Positions 35,775-47,100 of a stretch of 64,000 bases of DNA are shown here, piece by piece (positions within the stretch are counted from its first letter, which is position 1; every line of letters begins with the position of its first letter). A program made the position numbers and the translations under genes. Below the pieces are notes generated by a model. It did no database searches, was not told the origin of the DNA, and was given only the letters and a program-made list of their open reading frames with translations. This stretch comes from Serendipita indica DSM 11827 (taxonomy: Eukaryota > Basidiomycota > Agaricomycetes > Sebacinales > Serendipitaceae): NCBI GenBank assembly GCA_910890315.1, contig CAJVGD010000014.1:806001-870000 (forward strand). Direction: 5' to 3'.

Positions 35775-36588
35775 ATGGTCCGAACAGCCGATAAAGACAA
35801 GGCGAGCAAACCAGCAGCAAAGAAACGTCAGTAGTCGCGTTCCACCGTCCTGTGCTATGCTTGGAGATTAATGGAGGCTGACACGCAACGAAAAACTACG
35901 GCTACCCCGCATGGCATATGGGCATATTCAATATCTTTTGACGGGCTCGGTCATCACACAATTCCCACGACGGCCCTGCACGCATTCAACGCCATCTCCG
36001 TGTCACCCCTCTTGCCCCCGAATAGATTCTGGTGGTTCCAAAAAGGCATCGAGCTACAAGTGCGTCGTCCGCTTCGTTTCAGTTCACGTCCTTCGCCCCC
36101 CTCCCCTTCCCACTTCCCCTCTATGATCACAAGCATGTTGGCCTTCCTCAAAGGTTGCACCGGTTGCAGTTAGCGCGAATTCAGCATACGTACCCACGTT
36201 TGCGGAATATTGAACTGATCCGCCGAGTCGATTCATGCGACGGGGCGCTCTTGACGGTCATCCAACCCCCCGCTACGCGCGCGTTTGACTGCACCATATC
36301 TCGCTTCACGAATGTTTCCCAGTTTAAGAGACGTCGTCTGACCGCTGTGCAGTGTATTTATGAAGAAGGAAATGGCACGGTTCGTCTACGGAGATTAGCG
36401 GTAAAGATAGCCGTATTACTCAACAATTTGACAGCCTTAAAGAGACTGAACCTGACATGCCCCATCGGGACCGGTGAGTGCCTCTGCCGTTGACAGGTTG
36501 GGTATGATCGGCTGACCCACTAAACAGCTTCAAACGGGCTGCTCAGGCCTGGCACAACTCCAAGGAGAATCCAAAGAACAAAAAGTAG
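35775..36588 (+). CDS. YABBY-like HMG-box mini-protein (70 aa, five exons)
   Basis: A small basic chromatin-type protein pieced together from exons 35775-35826, 36026-36059, 36353-36379, 36435-36473 and 36528-36588. All four introns are GT-AG; the lengths sum to 213 nt, giving exactly 70 residues plus stop. It starts MVRTADKDKASKPAAKK, continues KKASSYNVFMKKEMARLKET and EPDMPHRDRFKRAAQAWHNS, and ends KENPKNKK. The Y-N-x-F-M-K, L-K-x-x-x-P-x-M-x-H-x-x-R-F-K and W-x-x-S-x-E-N-P-K pattern is that of YABBY/HMG-like proteins of basidiomycetes. Likely nuclear and DNA-binding (inference). Exon 3 is only 27 nt, so gene finders would easily miss it. Confidence 0.8.
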
Positions 36589-37025
36589 CGACAACGACAG
36601 CAAGAAACTACTCGCCTACCTATGCTCACCTACTCTTCTGGTCCCGTCTTTCTGCTTGGTCGCTTATTTTCATAATCTGGCGTCTCTTCGGAGCATACAA
36701 GTAGCACATACGTTTCATTCTGCAACCTATCACTGCTGCATGTGCCTGTATTTGGTGATGCTCGTATACCGTGCACTCTTAATCCCTGTCAATATACTGC
36801 CACCAGGTCGTTTATACCCCCCCGATGTCCAACGTTTGACCAGATGGTATACACGATCGGCAATTTCCGGTGATCCAGACGAGATGACGTGCGGCCATTA
36901 CGCCCTCAGAGCCACTTTCTTGATCTCGACCGCATCAGTCGAGCTCGCAAGCAAAAAATTCGAACAAGATCAAGCATCTCTAACACTTTTTGTCCACTAG
37001 AACCTCTTGAACGATCAGATTCAGC
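36589..37025. promoter_or_regulatory. 437-bp region upstream of HET-C2
   Basis: It lies between the YABBY-like stop and the HET-C2 start on the same strand, so it should hold the HET-C2 promoter. Only low-quality short frames are present. A C-run (about 36808-36820) is the sole low-complexity feature. Confidence 0.3.
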
Positions 37026-40000
37026 ATGACGCTTTCCTCGCGAACCGCGTTCTTGTTCGCACTATGCCTCTTGGCGTTTATCCCATCCGTCTCTGCCTTT
37101 GGAGCGGGTGAGATTCCCAATTGGACCTATCTTGAAGGTAAGTCATTGTGATTACCACAGACGGGCGTCCTTGTTGCTCTGGAGTGTCCTGATGATGGCC
37201 ATCGCGCAGGCAAGGCGTTTAGGCATTTGGACATCGAGTCCATTCTCGAAAACATAGTCAGGTGGAGGGGATCACGCGGATCAGGTGCTGGTGGACTCCT
37301 TGGGGCAGCTGTAGGCCTCCTCGCATCGGGTGGCGGCGAAAAGAAATTTACAAAAGCAGACGTTAACCGTGTCTATTTTGTACGTAAATCTCAGCGGATC
37401 GTCGCCTTAAAGCTGATCTTCGTCTAGGGAAATTGGCTCCGTGACTACAGTACGTTCCAGCCACTCTGTCGATTTCCTGGCAATCCTGACTGTGGTCTAG
37501 GCCAAGCTCTTGACATCTCTGGACTCTCGCATGCAACGTTTGATACCATCATCATCGTGCTTAGGGTGTTGGCCTTCATGGTACGCATCTGACCGACCCT
37601 ACCCTGATAAGAATCCTAAAGAAGGCTCCAGACCTTTGGCTACGCCACCCAGGAATTCGAGCTCATGGCTGACAAGATTGGCACATATCTCCCCGTGGAA
37701 CACATTGTACGTTGAAAAGCTAAAACCGTAATCTAAATTTACTCACATGATCCAGGGTAAATTCAGTATTTCGAGGGAATCCTTTGCTGACCAGTATATT
37801 TATTCGTGCAGATAACCCAAAGTATACCCTAAACTTGCTTAAAGACTGCGTACTCATTGCACTCAGGGGTTACGGAGGTGATGAAGATCCTAGAAAGTAT
37901 AATAAAAACTTGCGCCCTCCTATCAATCCTAGGGAACTTGAAATCGACCAACGCACCGGCATGAAGGTAAGCGCAGTACGATTCGTAGATAAGCGGCTAA
38001 CCCCTGTGTAGAACTATATTGCCAACTCTGGACAAGGATGGGATACCTCTGCAGATCACGTCCGTCGCTCTCTTGAAAAAGTCATCCAACTTGCTCGTCA
38101 GTCGGGTGGGCATCGGAGCCCTGAGCTTTATGAAGCGTACAGATTGCTAGGGGGATGTCTTCACACGCTAGAAGACTTGTTGGCCCACTCCAATTGGATC
38201 GAGCTGTTCCTGACCAAGCAGGGCCACCGCGAGGTCTTTTGCCATGTTGGAGAAAATGTCACGGTGAATGCTCCCGGTGGTCAACGAGTCCCGCCACTCG
38301 TCACTGGAACGTATGTCCGAATTTACATTAACTAGGCCAACACTTACATTGCTGCCCCAGGTTCGGTTCCGCTGACTTTAGTAAGAGGCGTCTTCCGCTT
38401 TGATACTTCCACTCACAAATGGATAGTCTTCTCCGTCATGGGCGAGGCTGGTGACAAACTCTCCGAGTCTAGCGTTTCCGAACTCAGCAAAAAGGTCAAC
38501 GACGCACAAGGCAAGCAAAATACACTTTCTACTGTCAAAAACCTGCTTGGAACAATCAACTCTGCTGGCGGTGGCGATAGCTCGAGTGATGTCGCCAAGG
38601 CAGATGAAATTCAGAAACAGGCTTATAGCTTCAACCCCGACAGTTATGTCACGGAGGATGTCCAAAAAACGCTGTGGGATATTCTTCAGGTTCGCCGAGC
38701 CTGCGGTCGGGAGTAAACGCTGACTTTATTCTTAGTGGAGAGATACAATCATGAGAAAGGTATGTAGAGCCTTGCCGGACTTCCCGTACTCACGCTAGCC
38801 CAGGTTGATACTATCATGGAAAAGATCCCCGGACTTGAGCAAACTACCGAACAGCTCACCGATGCTCTGAATGTTTGTGAGTTGTGATTCGGTTTGCAGT
38901 TGGCGGTAACTGATATTCCCCAGTCGTCTACACTACGATTGAACCATATCTAAAGGTAAGCTGTGTTACTTTCGTCGTTGAATTTGCTAAATGTCCCGTA
39001 GCCCGTTCTCATGACGTGCAGCCAAGGGCTCGGAGCTGGTAGCCGTGCTGTGATCGACCAGGATGATCAATACGAGGTGTTCGACAATGGAAACGCCAGT
39101 GATCCATCCCATTCGATGTTGAGCAAGGTAAGGAGTTCATCATGCGTTCCACATGGGGTCTGATAATTGTATAGGATCAGTATGATATTCCATCAATCAA
39201 GGATTCTCAAGCTTACTTTGACTAGCTTTGATAACATCTTGAACGAGCCCGCTGGAAAGATTGCCAAGGTCGTTGTGGAAGTGGCAGTCAACAAAGTTGT
39301 CGAAGCGTGGAGCGATAACAGCGTAGATGTCAATCATACCATCAATGGTAGGGTCTTATTTGAATCTTGGTTTCAGTATTAATGAATGCGTAGAAATCCT
39401 CAAGGCATTCCACCATCCTTACTTTGCGGACGATCGCTGTGAGATTCAACAGGCGATGGCTCAAACCGCTCGTAAGTGGCTTGAAGGGCTTGGAAACGAT
39501 CAGCGAACTGTCATCAGCCGCTTGACCAAGGTTTGTTCACGATCTCCAATGCACTGATGCTAATGGTCCTTAGGAAAGTGTTCGAGACGGCAAAAACAAA
39601 CGTCTGGGCTCGGACGAGAACACACCAATGCATTCTCACACAGTGGGTGCAAATCAACGCGCTCATGGTGGGCGCGCATCTGGACGAATTGCAAGTGGTG
39701 CCAAGCCTCAGCAGCATCAAGGAGGATATGGCGGACAGTCTCAACAATCCAGCTACGGACAGTCTCAACCGTCTGGCCATGGTCAATCTCAGCAATCGAG
39801 CTATGGGCAGTCTCAGCACCAGCAACAGTCCTATGGCGGCCAGGCTCAATACGGAGGTCGCCAGCCGCAGAGTGGCAACGACTCGTACGGCACGCAAGGC
39901 TCCTATGGGCGTAGTGAACGCGACGAATACGGTGGATCACACCAGACTCAGCAGCAGAGATATGGACAAGACCATGACAATTCGTACGGAGGATCTCGCG

Positions 40001-40925
40001 GCTCGGGCAATACCTATGGGAGCTCGGGTAATACATACGGGAGCTCCGGGAACACGTATGGAAGCTCCGGTAACACGCATGGAAGTTCCAGGCGAGATGA
40101 AGATGAGGGATATGGTGGGGGACGTACTCAACATCAGCAATACGGAGGATCTACGCGCCGTGATGACGAAGACCGCCCAAGCGGTGGATATGGCCGTCAA
40201 GAGCAGTCCTACGGCCGTCAAGAACAAAGCTATGGCCGTCAAGAGCAGTCTTACGGACGTAATGAGCCAACCTATGGACGTCAAGAAGACCGATCGTCTG
40301 GTTACGGCGCAAGTCGGGATATATACAGTCGCTCTGAAGAAAAGTCTGGCTATGGAAGGCAGCAGGAAAGCTCTGGCTATGGCTTGGGTCGCCATGACGA
40401 GTCTTCAGGCTACGGTCACTCCAGCCGTCATGAAGAGGAGAGCTCTGGGTATGGCAAACGTCAGGAATCTTCGCGCTATGGCGAGCAGACAAGCTATGGA
40501 AGTTCCGGATATGGGTCGCGCCGCGATGATAACGAGACGTATGGAGTTGAGCGCATGAACTTGGGTGGCCGAGGTGAGGAGCGTGGATATGGAGGTAAAT
40601 CCTACGGCGGTACAGCTCACATTGCTACTTCTTCCAACACCGCTGATCAATCCTTAGATGACGATGATAGACGCAAGAAGCAAGGAAAGCATGACTCTGA
40701 CGACGAGGATTCTAGACGCAAGCAGTATGGGAAGCAAGGAAAGCACGAATCTGACGACGAGGATTCTAGACGCAAGCAGTATGGGAAGCGAAACTCTGGT
40801 GAGAAGTTTCCTCGAGTGTACCTGTACGCTGCTGACTTGCAGTAGATTCCGACGACGAAAAGAAGCGAAAGCATCATGGAAAGAAGCACCACGACAATGA
40901 TAACGAGGGTTACAGTCGCTACTAG
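37026..40925 (+). CDS. het-c: HET-C family heterokaryon-incompatibility protein, copy 2, with FUS-like low-complexity tail
   Basis: A second HET-C. Start 37026 gives a signal peptide (MTLSSRTAFLFALCLLAFIP) and VSAFGAGEIPNWTYLEGKAF. The hallmark blocks follow: HLDIESILENIVRW, KFTKADVNRVYFGNWLRDYS, ELEIDQRTGMKNYI, YEAYRLLGGCLHTLEDLLAH, GENVTVNAPGG and PPLVTGTFGSADF. The linker ESVRDGKNKRLGSDE aligns with that of copy 1. After it comes a long tail (about 39718-40650) rich in G, S, Y and Q with SYGQ and YGRQEQS repeats, then a charged part with two near-identical copies of SDDEDSRRKQYGK. A last intron (about 40800-40843) leads to a basic end and a stop at 40923-40925. It converges with LTV1, 33 bp between stops. 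Confidence 0.9.
39718..40650 (+). repeat. Coding low-complexity/tandem repeats of HET-C2 tail (SYGQ, YGSSGNT, YGRQEQS units)
   Basis: At DNA level there are imperfect tandem units: SYGQSQ-type at 39740-39840, four YGSSGNT units of 21 nt at about 40014-40085, and three YGRQEQS units of 21 nt at about 40190-40260. Synonymous changes differ between copies, so amino acid content rather than DNA is kept. An open alternative frame through the region is a by-product of the repeats. Confidence 0.8.
40670..40800 (+). repeat. Near-perfect tandem duplication in HET-C2 charged tail
   Basis: Two adjacent copies of about 54 nt, each starting near aagcaaggaaagcaygaatc/ctctg and containing gacgacgaggattctagacg, encode GKHDSDDEDSRRKQYGK twice. 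They differ at very few positions, so the duplication is young. Confidence 0.75.
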
Positions 40926-40958
40926 ATGTCGAAATGATAAATGTTGAGTTCAATACAG

Positions 40959-42789
40959 TCACAACTTTCGCACGCCACCCTTTTCTCGTGTCGATAGTGC
41001 CTTCTTTTGCTGTTTTCGCTCGTTTGAAAAGGTATCCTTGGTGCTCTGTTTCTCCTTTCTTCTTTCCTGTGGCTAATGAGGTCCGGACCAGGTATGAGTG
41101 CAGCCTTACCTGGCGCTCCTGCTTGACAGCCTGTTTTCGGGCCTTCTTTTCTTCAGCGCTCTCGTTCTTGGGTCTCGTTGTTGTTACTTTCACTAGAGGA
41201 TATGTGAGTGATACGCGATTGTGTCAACGAAAAGTCACACTTGGTAGTTCCTCATCGGAGCTTGCTTCACTTTCCTCGTCTATCTTTGTCTCTTCGAGAG
41301 TTGGAAGCCCTGTCTTTGCATCGAGGCGAATTCTTTTGACATTCTTCGACTGTGTGAGCTTGATGAATCGAGGATGATTCTCAAGATTGGAATATGTACC
41401 TGAGATGGATTAGTAAGAATAATTTCTCGGAAATGACATACTGAGAATCGTTTCGCAGTCCCAGCGCTCCTTTTGTTGATCAATATCAACCGGCATCGGC
41501 ATCGGTCGGTCATCTCGATCCTCACGATCGAGAAGAGCCTGTCGACGTTTTAGTTCCAGTTCCCGATCGTCCTCTCCGACCAATGCACGACGCAGTGTAT
41601 TGAGCTTCTCTTGAGGAGTGCCTCCCTCTAATCTAGGCTGCAACTTTTTCCCCACCTGCTCTTGTGCCAGGAACTCGTCCAGAACGGCCTCAAAGTCCTC
41701 GCGAGTAGTGATTAGATCGGGCGCACTATCTGAGTCTGAGTCCGAATCTCCATCCGAGATGAAAGCTTCTTCTTCCTCATTGAGCTCGTATTCTGCCTCG
41801 AACTAGTGCAAAGTAAGTATACCGACTATGGTTTTGTGTCCACTCACTCTTTCGAATTGCTCGTCCAAGCGGGTCAATCCTTCGTTTCTAAACATCGAAG
41901 AGCTACTCATGCTGTATCCAGAGGCATCTGACGTCCCCTTTCTTCGTCGCTTCTTTGCCCCAGCGACTGATAGGGAGGGCAGTCGAGCCAGAGTATCGCC
42001 GCCTTCGGAGGCCCCGTCCATAACAGAGCCATTGTCTATGCGAGATTTTTGTTCTAATTTGAATTTGGCAAACCGGTTTTGCCAATCTTCGGGATCCTGA
42101 GCCTCTACCTCTTTGGAACTCGCATCTATGAGACCGTCCTCGTGAAATTCGTATTCGACCACTTCGTCCTCCTCTCGTTCTCCATCTGCCAGCAGCTGGC
42201 CAAAGAAGTCATCTTCAAGGCCTTCATCCACAAAGGCTTCGTCATCCAATGCCTCGAGTGTTTGTCGAAGGTGTGGGTCCATATCGGGCTGAAAGCCTGT
42301 CAAAGCACTGGGTATCGCCTGCTGTGACTCGTAGTTGGGCGCAATTTCCTTCTCTGACGGCAGTGCCTCCTTTGGGATAAGATCGAATACTGCATTTTTC
42401 TTGCCTCTACGCTCCGGGCGTAAGGGAGCTTCAATCAGGATACTGTCGACACCTCGTTCTTCTACACCGACCGTTCGCAAGTGCTGGGTGTAGTCGTATT
42501 CCCTGTCGTCGTAGTAAATGCCATATAGAGCGGCTTCGCCAGGTGCTCTCTGGGCACCTGTTTGTGAATCGGTATCTTGATCCTGAGGTACTCCTTTTCC
42601 CTTTAGAAATTCACATGTTAGGAAGTCATGAGTACGTCGGCGGATGCTCACTTTGGCGTTTTTTCTCTCAAACTCCTTTAGAACATGGGTGCTCGCCTCG
42701 GGATCATGGATCAAAGGATCTCGTTGTGAACGATGCACAAGCTGAAAGTTTCTTGCCCCTGGCTGGCGAAAGATAGATTTAGGTGGCAT
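40959..42789 (-). CDS. LTV1: Low-temperature-viability protein LTV1 (40S ribosome biogenesis)
   Basis: Ltv1 is a late 40S subunit assembly and export factor. Start 42789 gives MPPKSIFRQPGARNFQLVHR, followed by the family hallmarks FERKNAKVSIRRRTHDFLTC, LYGIYYDDREYDYTQHLRTV, DSILIEAPL and FDLIPKEALPSE. Acidic stretches follow (LEDDFFGQLLADGERE; VVEYEFHED). The basic C-terminus is reached through an intron near 41067-41105. The join gives KQERQPQERRKEKQSTKDTF, continuing to a TGA at 40959-40961. This join is required because the unspliced frame diverges from the family. The upstream neighbour on the same strand is C1D, also an RNA-processing gene, 122 bp away. Confidence 0.9.
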
Positions 42790-42911
42790 TGGAGTCCGGA
42801 GGAAGTTTCGGGCCCCGACTCCGCCACCCCCTATCGGCTTAAGCTTTCAATAGTATAAGACGTGTGTACTAGCGTTCATAGATAGAGAATAATTCATGGC
42901 TAAGTTCACAA

Positions 42912-43925
42912 TCATTGGTCGGAATCCATGGCCGCAGAAGTCTCTAGGAGATTCGAGGTATCTCGCCGCTTTGCTTTCTTTCGAGCCTTTTTTCGAGCCT
43001 TTTTCGATAACGTAGGTTCGTCTGAATGGGGCGTAGGAACAGCCTCAGCGCCCAGTGCGACCTGCTCCTGCTCAGGCTTCGCTCGGCCCATTGAGTTGGC
43101 AGTCTTTCGTGATTTCTTGCTCAATTGTTCCGTGTAGCCTGCTCAGTGTTAATTAAAGACAGTCAAGTGGTTCGAACGCACCAGTGAATGGATCCATTGT
43201 GAACCTCTTGCGCTTTTTGTTCCCGGCTTCGGGTTTGGATGCGACTGGTCGCTTGGGGGGTGCGTCCTCTTCCGAAGAGCTGCTGCTGCCGCTCTCCTCC
43301 TGGATTCGCTGGATATGTGCGAATCTAGTATGCATACCACCCTCCATCACTGGCTGCTGGTCCTCTGGTCCTCTTTCCCGAGGTACCCATGTTGTAGTGG
43401 ATGATTGTGTCGGCGCATCGATACCGAGACGTTGCATCTCTTCTTTTTCTGCTTTGCTTGCTTCTGCTAGTGCTGCTTTGATGAACCTATTGGCTGCATC
43501 CTTATCGAGTTGCATTTTTGCTACCGAAGAACTGGTTAGACGCTAGCTGACATTGTGAAAATGCGCCTACGTTCGGAAAGGTCCGTTTCGGTGGTAGCTT
43601 CTGCTCCCTGTGCTCTGGACACTTTGTGAAAATGATCTTTGATTCTCGAGAGCTCGTCCTCGACATAGGGCTTTTCTGGAGCCATGCCCTTGGCCCGAAG
43701 GTATGCTACGACGGTGAGACTCTTCTAGTCGGGTAAATAATCAGACTCACCCGTCACAAGCTGATTGACAACATAGGGTATCATCACACAGAGTTTCGCT
43801 TGGTTCAGAGTGTCCAATTTCTCCAGAGACTCGTGTAGTTTCTTCTCAAAAAGAGGCTCTAGGATGCCTTCTAGCTCGCTGAGAGAGTCTTCAAGTTGCT
43901 TTGCCCTCTGCGCCGGCGCCGCCAT
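42912..43925 (-). CDS. LRP1: C1D/Lrp1 (Rrp47)-family nuclear exosome cofactor
   Basis: A Sas10/Utp3/C1D-family protein, a cofactor that stabilises Rrp6 and helps nuclear exosome rRNA and snoRNA processing. The first exon (start 43925) gives the C1D domain helices LEDSLSELEGILEPLFEKKL and LNQAKLCVMIPYVVNQLV. The next exon continues YLRAKGMAPEKPYVEDELSR and IKDHFHKVS, the signature end of the domain. The remainder is disordered and basic, with WVPRERGP, KKRKRFTMDPFTG and a C-terminal run SKKARKKARKKAKRR that is a likely nuclear/nucleolar signal and RNA-binding tail. There are three or four short introns. Confidence 0.87.
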
Positions 43926-44155
43926 CGTGGAAAGTGGCTAAGTTTGAACTTGGTTTTGTCCACGATTGCAGATCAGGCACGACGCCCCTTCTCCGCAGGA
44001 AACAAGAACCAGGGAATCACTAAAACTTATATCGACCCCTCTACGACTAATCATTCGCATATTCTCATCCGCCACTGCGGTCTCCGGGACAAACGGCGTA
44101 GCCGCCAGTAATTTTCTTACAAACCAGAGGCGTAAATCGCCTCCAGTATCTCAAC

Positions 44156-47100
44156 ATGTCCAGTGTATTACTAGGAGCCTCCAATTCGCAGGAGAATCTC
44201 GATGTTGCTAATAGTACGGCCCACTCATCAGTGGAACAAGCTCAAGTCGACAAAGAGTCATATTCCGGCTCGTCTGAGCTAACTCCAGTATCCTCGTATG
44301 CATCTAGCATATCCTCCAGTCGAGATAATCGCTCGCCAGATGCCAGCGTCGAGGACAGAGGTGACCGAACTCGTGAAGAGACCGACTCGGAGAATCGGAG
44401 GACGTCAGACGATGATGAAGGGACGCCAATGCGCACTAGCACGACTGTTACACGAGATGAAAGGAATTATTATCGCGATTTACTGCTCAAAAGACTCGAG
44501 CAAATGTTCGGTACGTCGCGCTTCGCCGTTGTGCATGGATACGCGCTTACGTCCCAAAGTCAAAGCTGGTCTAGCCTTGACATCATACGGAAGAGTCCCA
44601 TGGACAAAGCTAGGCGAAACTCTGGCAGCCGGAGGTTGCTATATTTCAGGGTTCCCGGAAGACCTCGCTCCGACAGCATCCAACGATCAAGTTGGTCACT
44701 ACTAATGGAAATCAAATAATTTCTGATCCAATTTACTAGCTCTCCGGCGGTTCAGCACCGTCGACTTGGGGTGTTAACAGAAGCAAACCTCTCTTGAACC
44801 TCATCGAATCTGGTAAACTCCAGATCTTGCGACGCCCTCCAGGTAGTGATCGTTTCTATTACAAAGCTACTGAAAGGTCTGACTGGGCGTAGGGAGAAGG
44901 GTACTATTCGAACTGGTAAAATCTGACGGCAGCAAATACGACTCGACCATTGGTTATTCCAGTCGATGGCTGCACGATCATATGCGTCAGGAATTCCCCG
45001 CTCCCAAGCGATCCCGCAAAGAAGCAGTGTCTTCTCCAGAACCCGATTATGATTCGTCGTCTGACAGCTTTACATCAGTTTCAGAGAAAGACTGGAAACC
45101 GAATCGAAAAAAGCAGCGGTTGGAAAGTTATGACGCACGTCTAGCAGCTTCGATATATGCAAACAGTCGCAAGACCGCTGTCCTGCGCCGTACGTCCTCT
45201 CAGACCACCATCCCATCGACGAGAAATTCGACCAGTCAAAAATCTGGACTAAATGTAAAGCAAGGCGAAAAATGGAAGGATGGTGGAATCGTCAAGAAAG
45301 TTGGGAAAGGTTGGATCGTTGTAGAAGAATCATCCTCAGAAGCTGAAGAGGATACCACCGTGAGAGAGAAAAGCGACATTTCCTCCATCATAACCGTATC
45401 GGAAGCGGAGGTCACAAGCAAGAAACGAAAGCGAAGTGAACCGCCGGAATCAGGCCCAACCCCTACGAAGAGACCACACGTCGACCGACGTGAACCCGCG
45501 ATATCTGACGAGAAGCGACTACAATCCGTCATGCAGCAAATCTCCAAGCTAATCAGTAAGTCTCCTTGTCTTATCGACCGACCTGGCCGACCACTATTGT
45601 AGAGGATTGCGGATACGTTGGCTCCAGGAAGCTTCCATGGAGCTCATTACCAACTTTCCTTTGCCAAAAGAAGCTTTTTATCACGGGATTTCCAAATACC
45701 TGTATCCCTCGTGTGATCGGCGACGAAGTCAAGACCGCATCCTCGCCACCACATTGGAAGGCTGCTCAGGTAGCCGCTATGGAAGAGGCTTTCGCCAAAA
45801 ATCTGGTCAAGGTCCTTCCACGCCCTGATGGTGAGCCTCTTTTAGTCAAATGGATCGTGTCTGACCATACTAGGTCGTAGAGTCTTGTTTTCTACGTCAG
45901 GAGTGGATGGGAAATTTTATGACACTACTTGCGGGTATTCGGACGACTGGATTGCTAAACATTTACCCGACACAGTATCGCCAGCAATCCCAGAAGCCAG
46001 TAGCCAGAGTCCCGGCTCGACGCGACCATCTCTCAAGATTATTATTCCAAATTCGAGTCAGCAGACATCTTCTCAACCTGTTCCACGCGGGGAAAACCAA
46101 CCCCCTATCATTAACAATGCCAAGCCTGTGGTCACTCATTCAGAAACACCGCCGAAGATAACGCCCCTCCCCCGAGCCGACATACCTACACCTATTATAT
46201 TCCTTCAACCTCCTACACCCGAAGACGGACAGTCTACTGCGCAGCCTCCTCAACCAATGCCCCTAGAAAATATGAGTATAGACACCCCGCGCGAAGGAGC
46301 GGCACCACCCATAATTCAGTCACCAGAGAAGCCAAATTCTCCACATGCATTGGTTCTGCCTCCTTCGCCACCGCCCATGGACCCCGTTTCCTTGCCCAAG
46401 ACTTTGGCAAATGACGAGATGGACATGACCCCCACGGTGAAGTCTCGAAAACGGGGCTCATTCACTTTTACTATTCCACCAGCCAGGAGTGTCGGTAAGG
46501 CTCGTCAAAAGCGCGATAGCCTAGGGCAAGGATCCCAGCAAGAGCTCACTTCGATCGATGGTACTGGCTCTGGATACGATCTCTCCCTACTGTTTGAAGC
46601 CAACGAGGAGGATACCCCAGCAGGTAGTCTTCCTCTCCATCTTGTCTCCAAGGTCCCGCAGCAACTGGGCCCAATTCCCCCTCCAGCGACATTACGTCCA
46701 GCGCCCTCGACTCCCACTCCCCCAAGACCCCTGTTGCCATTCGGTCAAGACCTTGTCGGAAAGATTGATGCCCCATCACCCTCGAAGTTTGAGACCAAGC
46801 ACGCAATCGAGAAGGTTATTCGACCTGCTTTAATCAAGCTTTTTGGTCAGTGCCTATATGCTATCGAATCAGTATATTCACAGTTCTGCTAGATGCTGCT
46901 GGTCTATCCTCACCGGAAAACCCAATTCCTTGGGTCACCCTTCCGCAGCTGCTTTGCAGCAGGCGGCTATTTATCTCCGGCTTCCCGAAAGCATGTCTCC
47001 CAAGGGTGGTGAGAGACAGGGTAGATTGGGCGAGCGGGCCAAAACATTGGTCCTTTTCTGCACTTACAACCATGCACAAGGCTCTCAAAGCCGGTGACGT

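Noticed and set aside
39937-40395. 152-codon antisense frame over the same repeats
   Set aside because: Also a by-product of the repeats; hydrophobic composition is the complement of the SYGQ codons, not a membrane protein.
39533-40558. 341-codon alternative plus-strand frame across the HET-C2 tail
   Set aside because: It is produced by the repeat units in a second frame (Met/Ala/Asn-rich); the true frame continues the HET-C linker and ends in an intron and stop.
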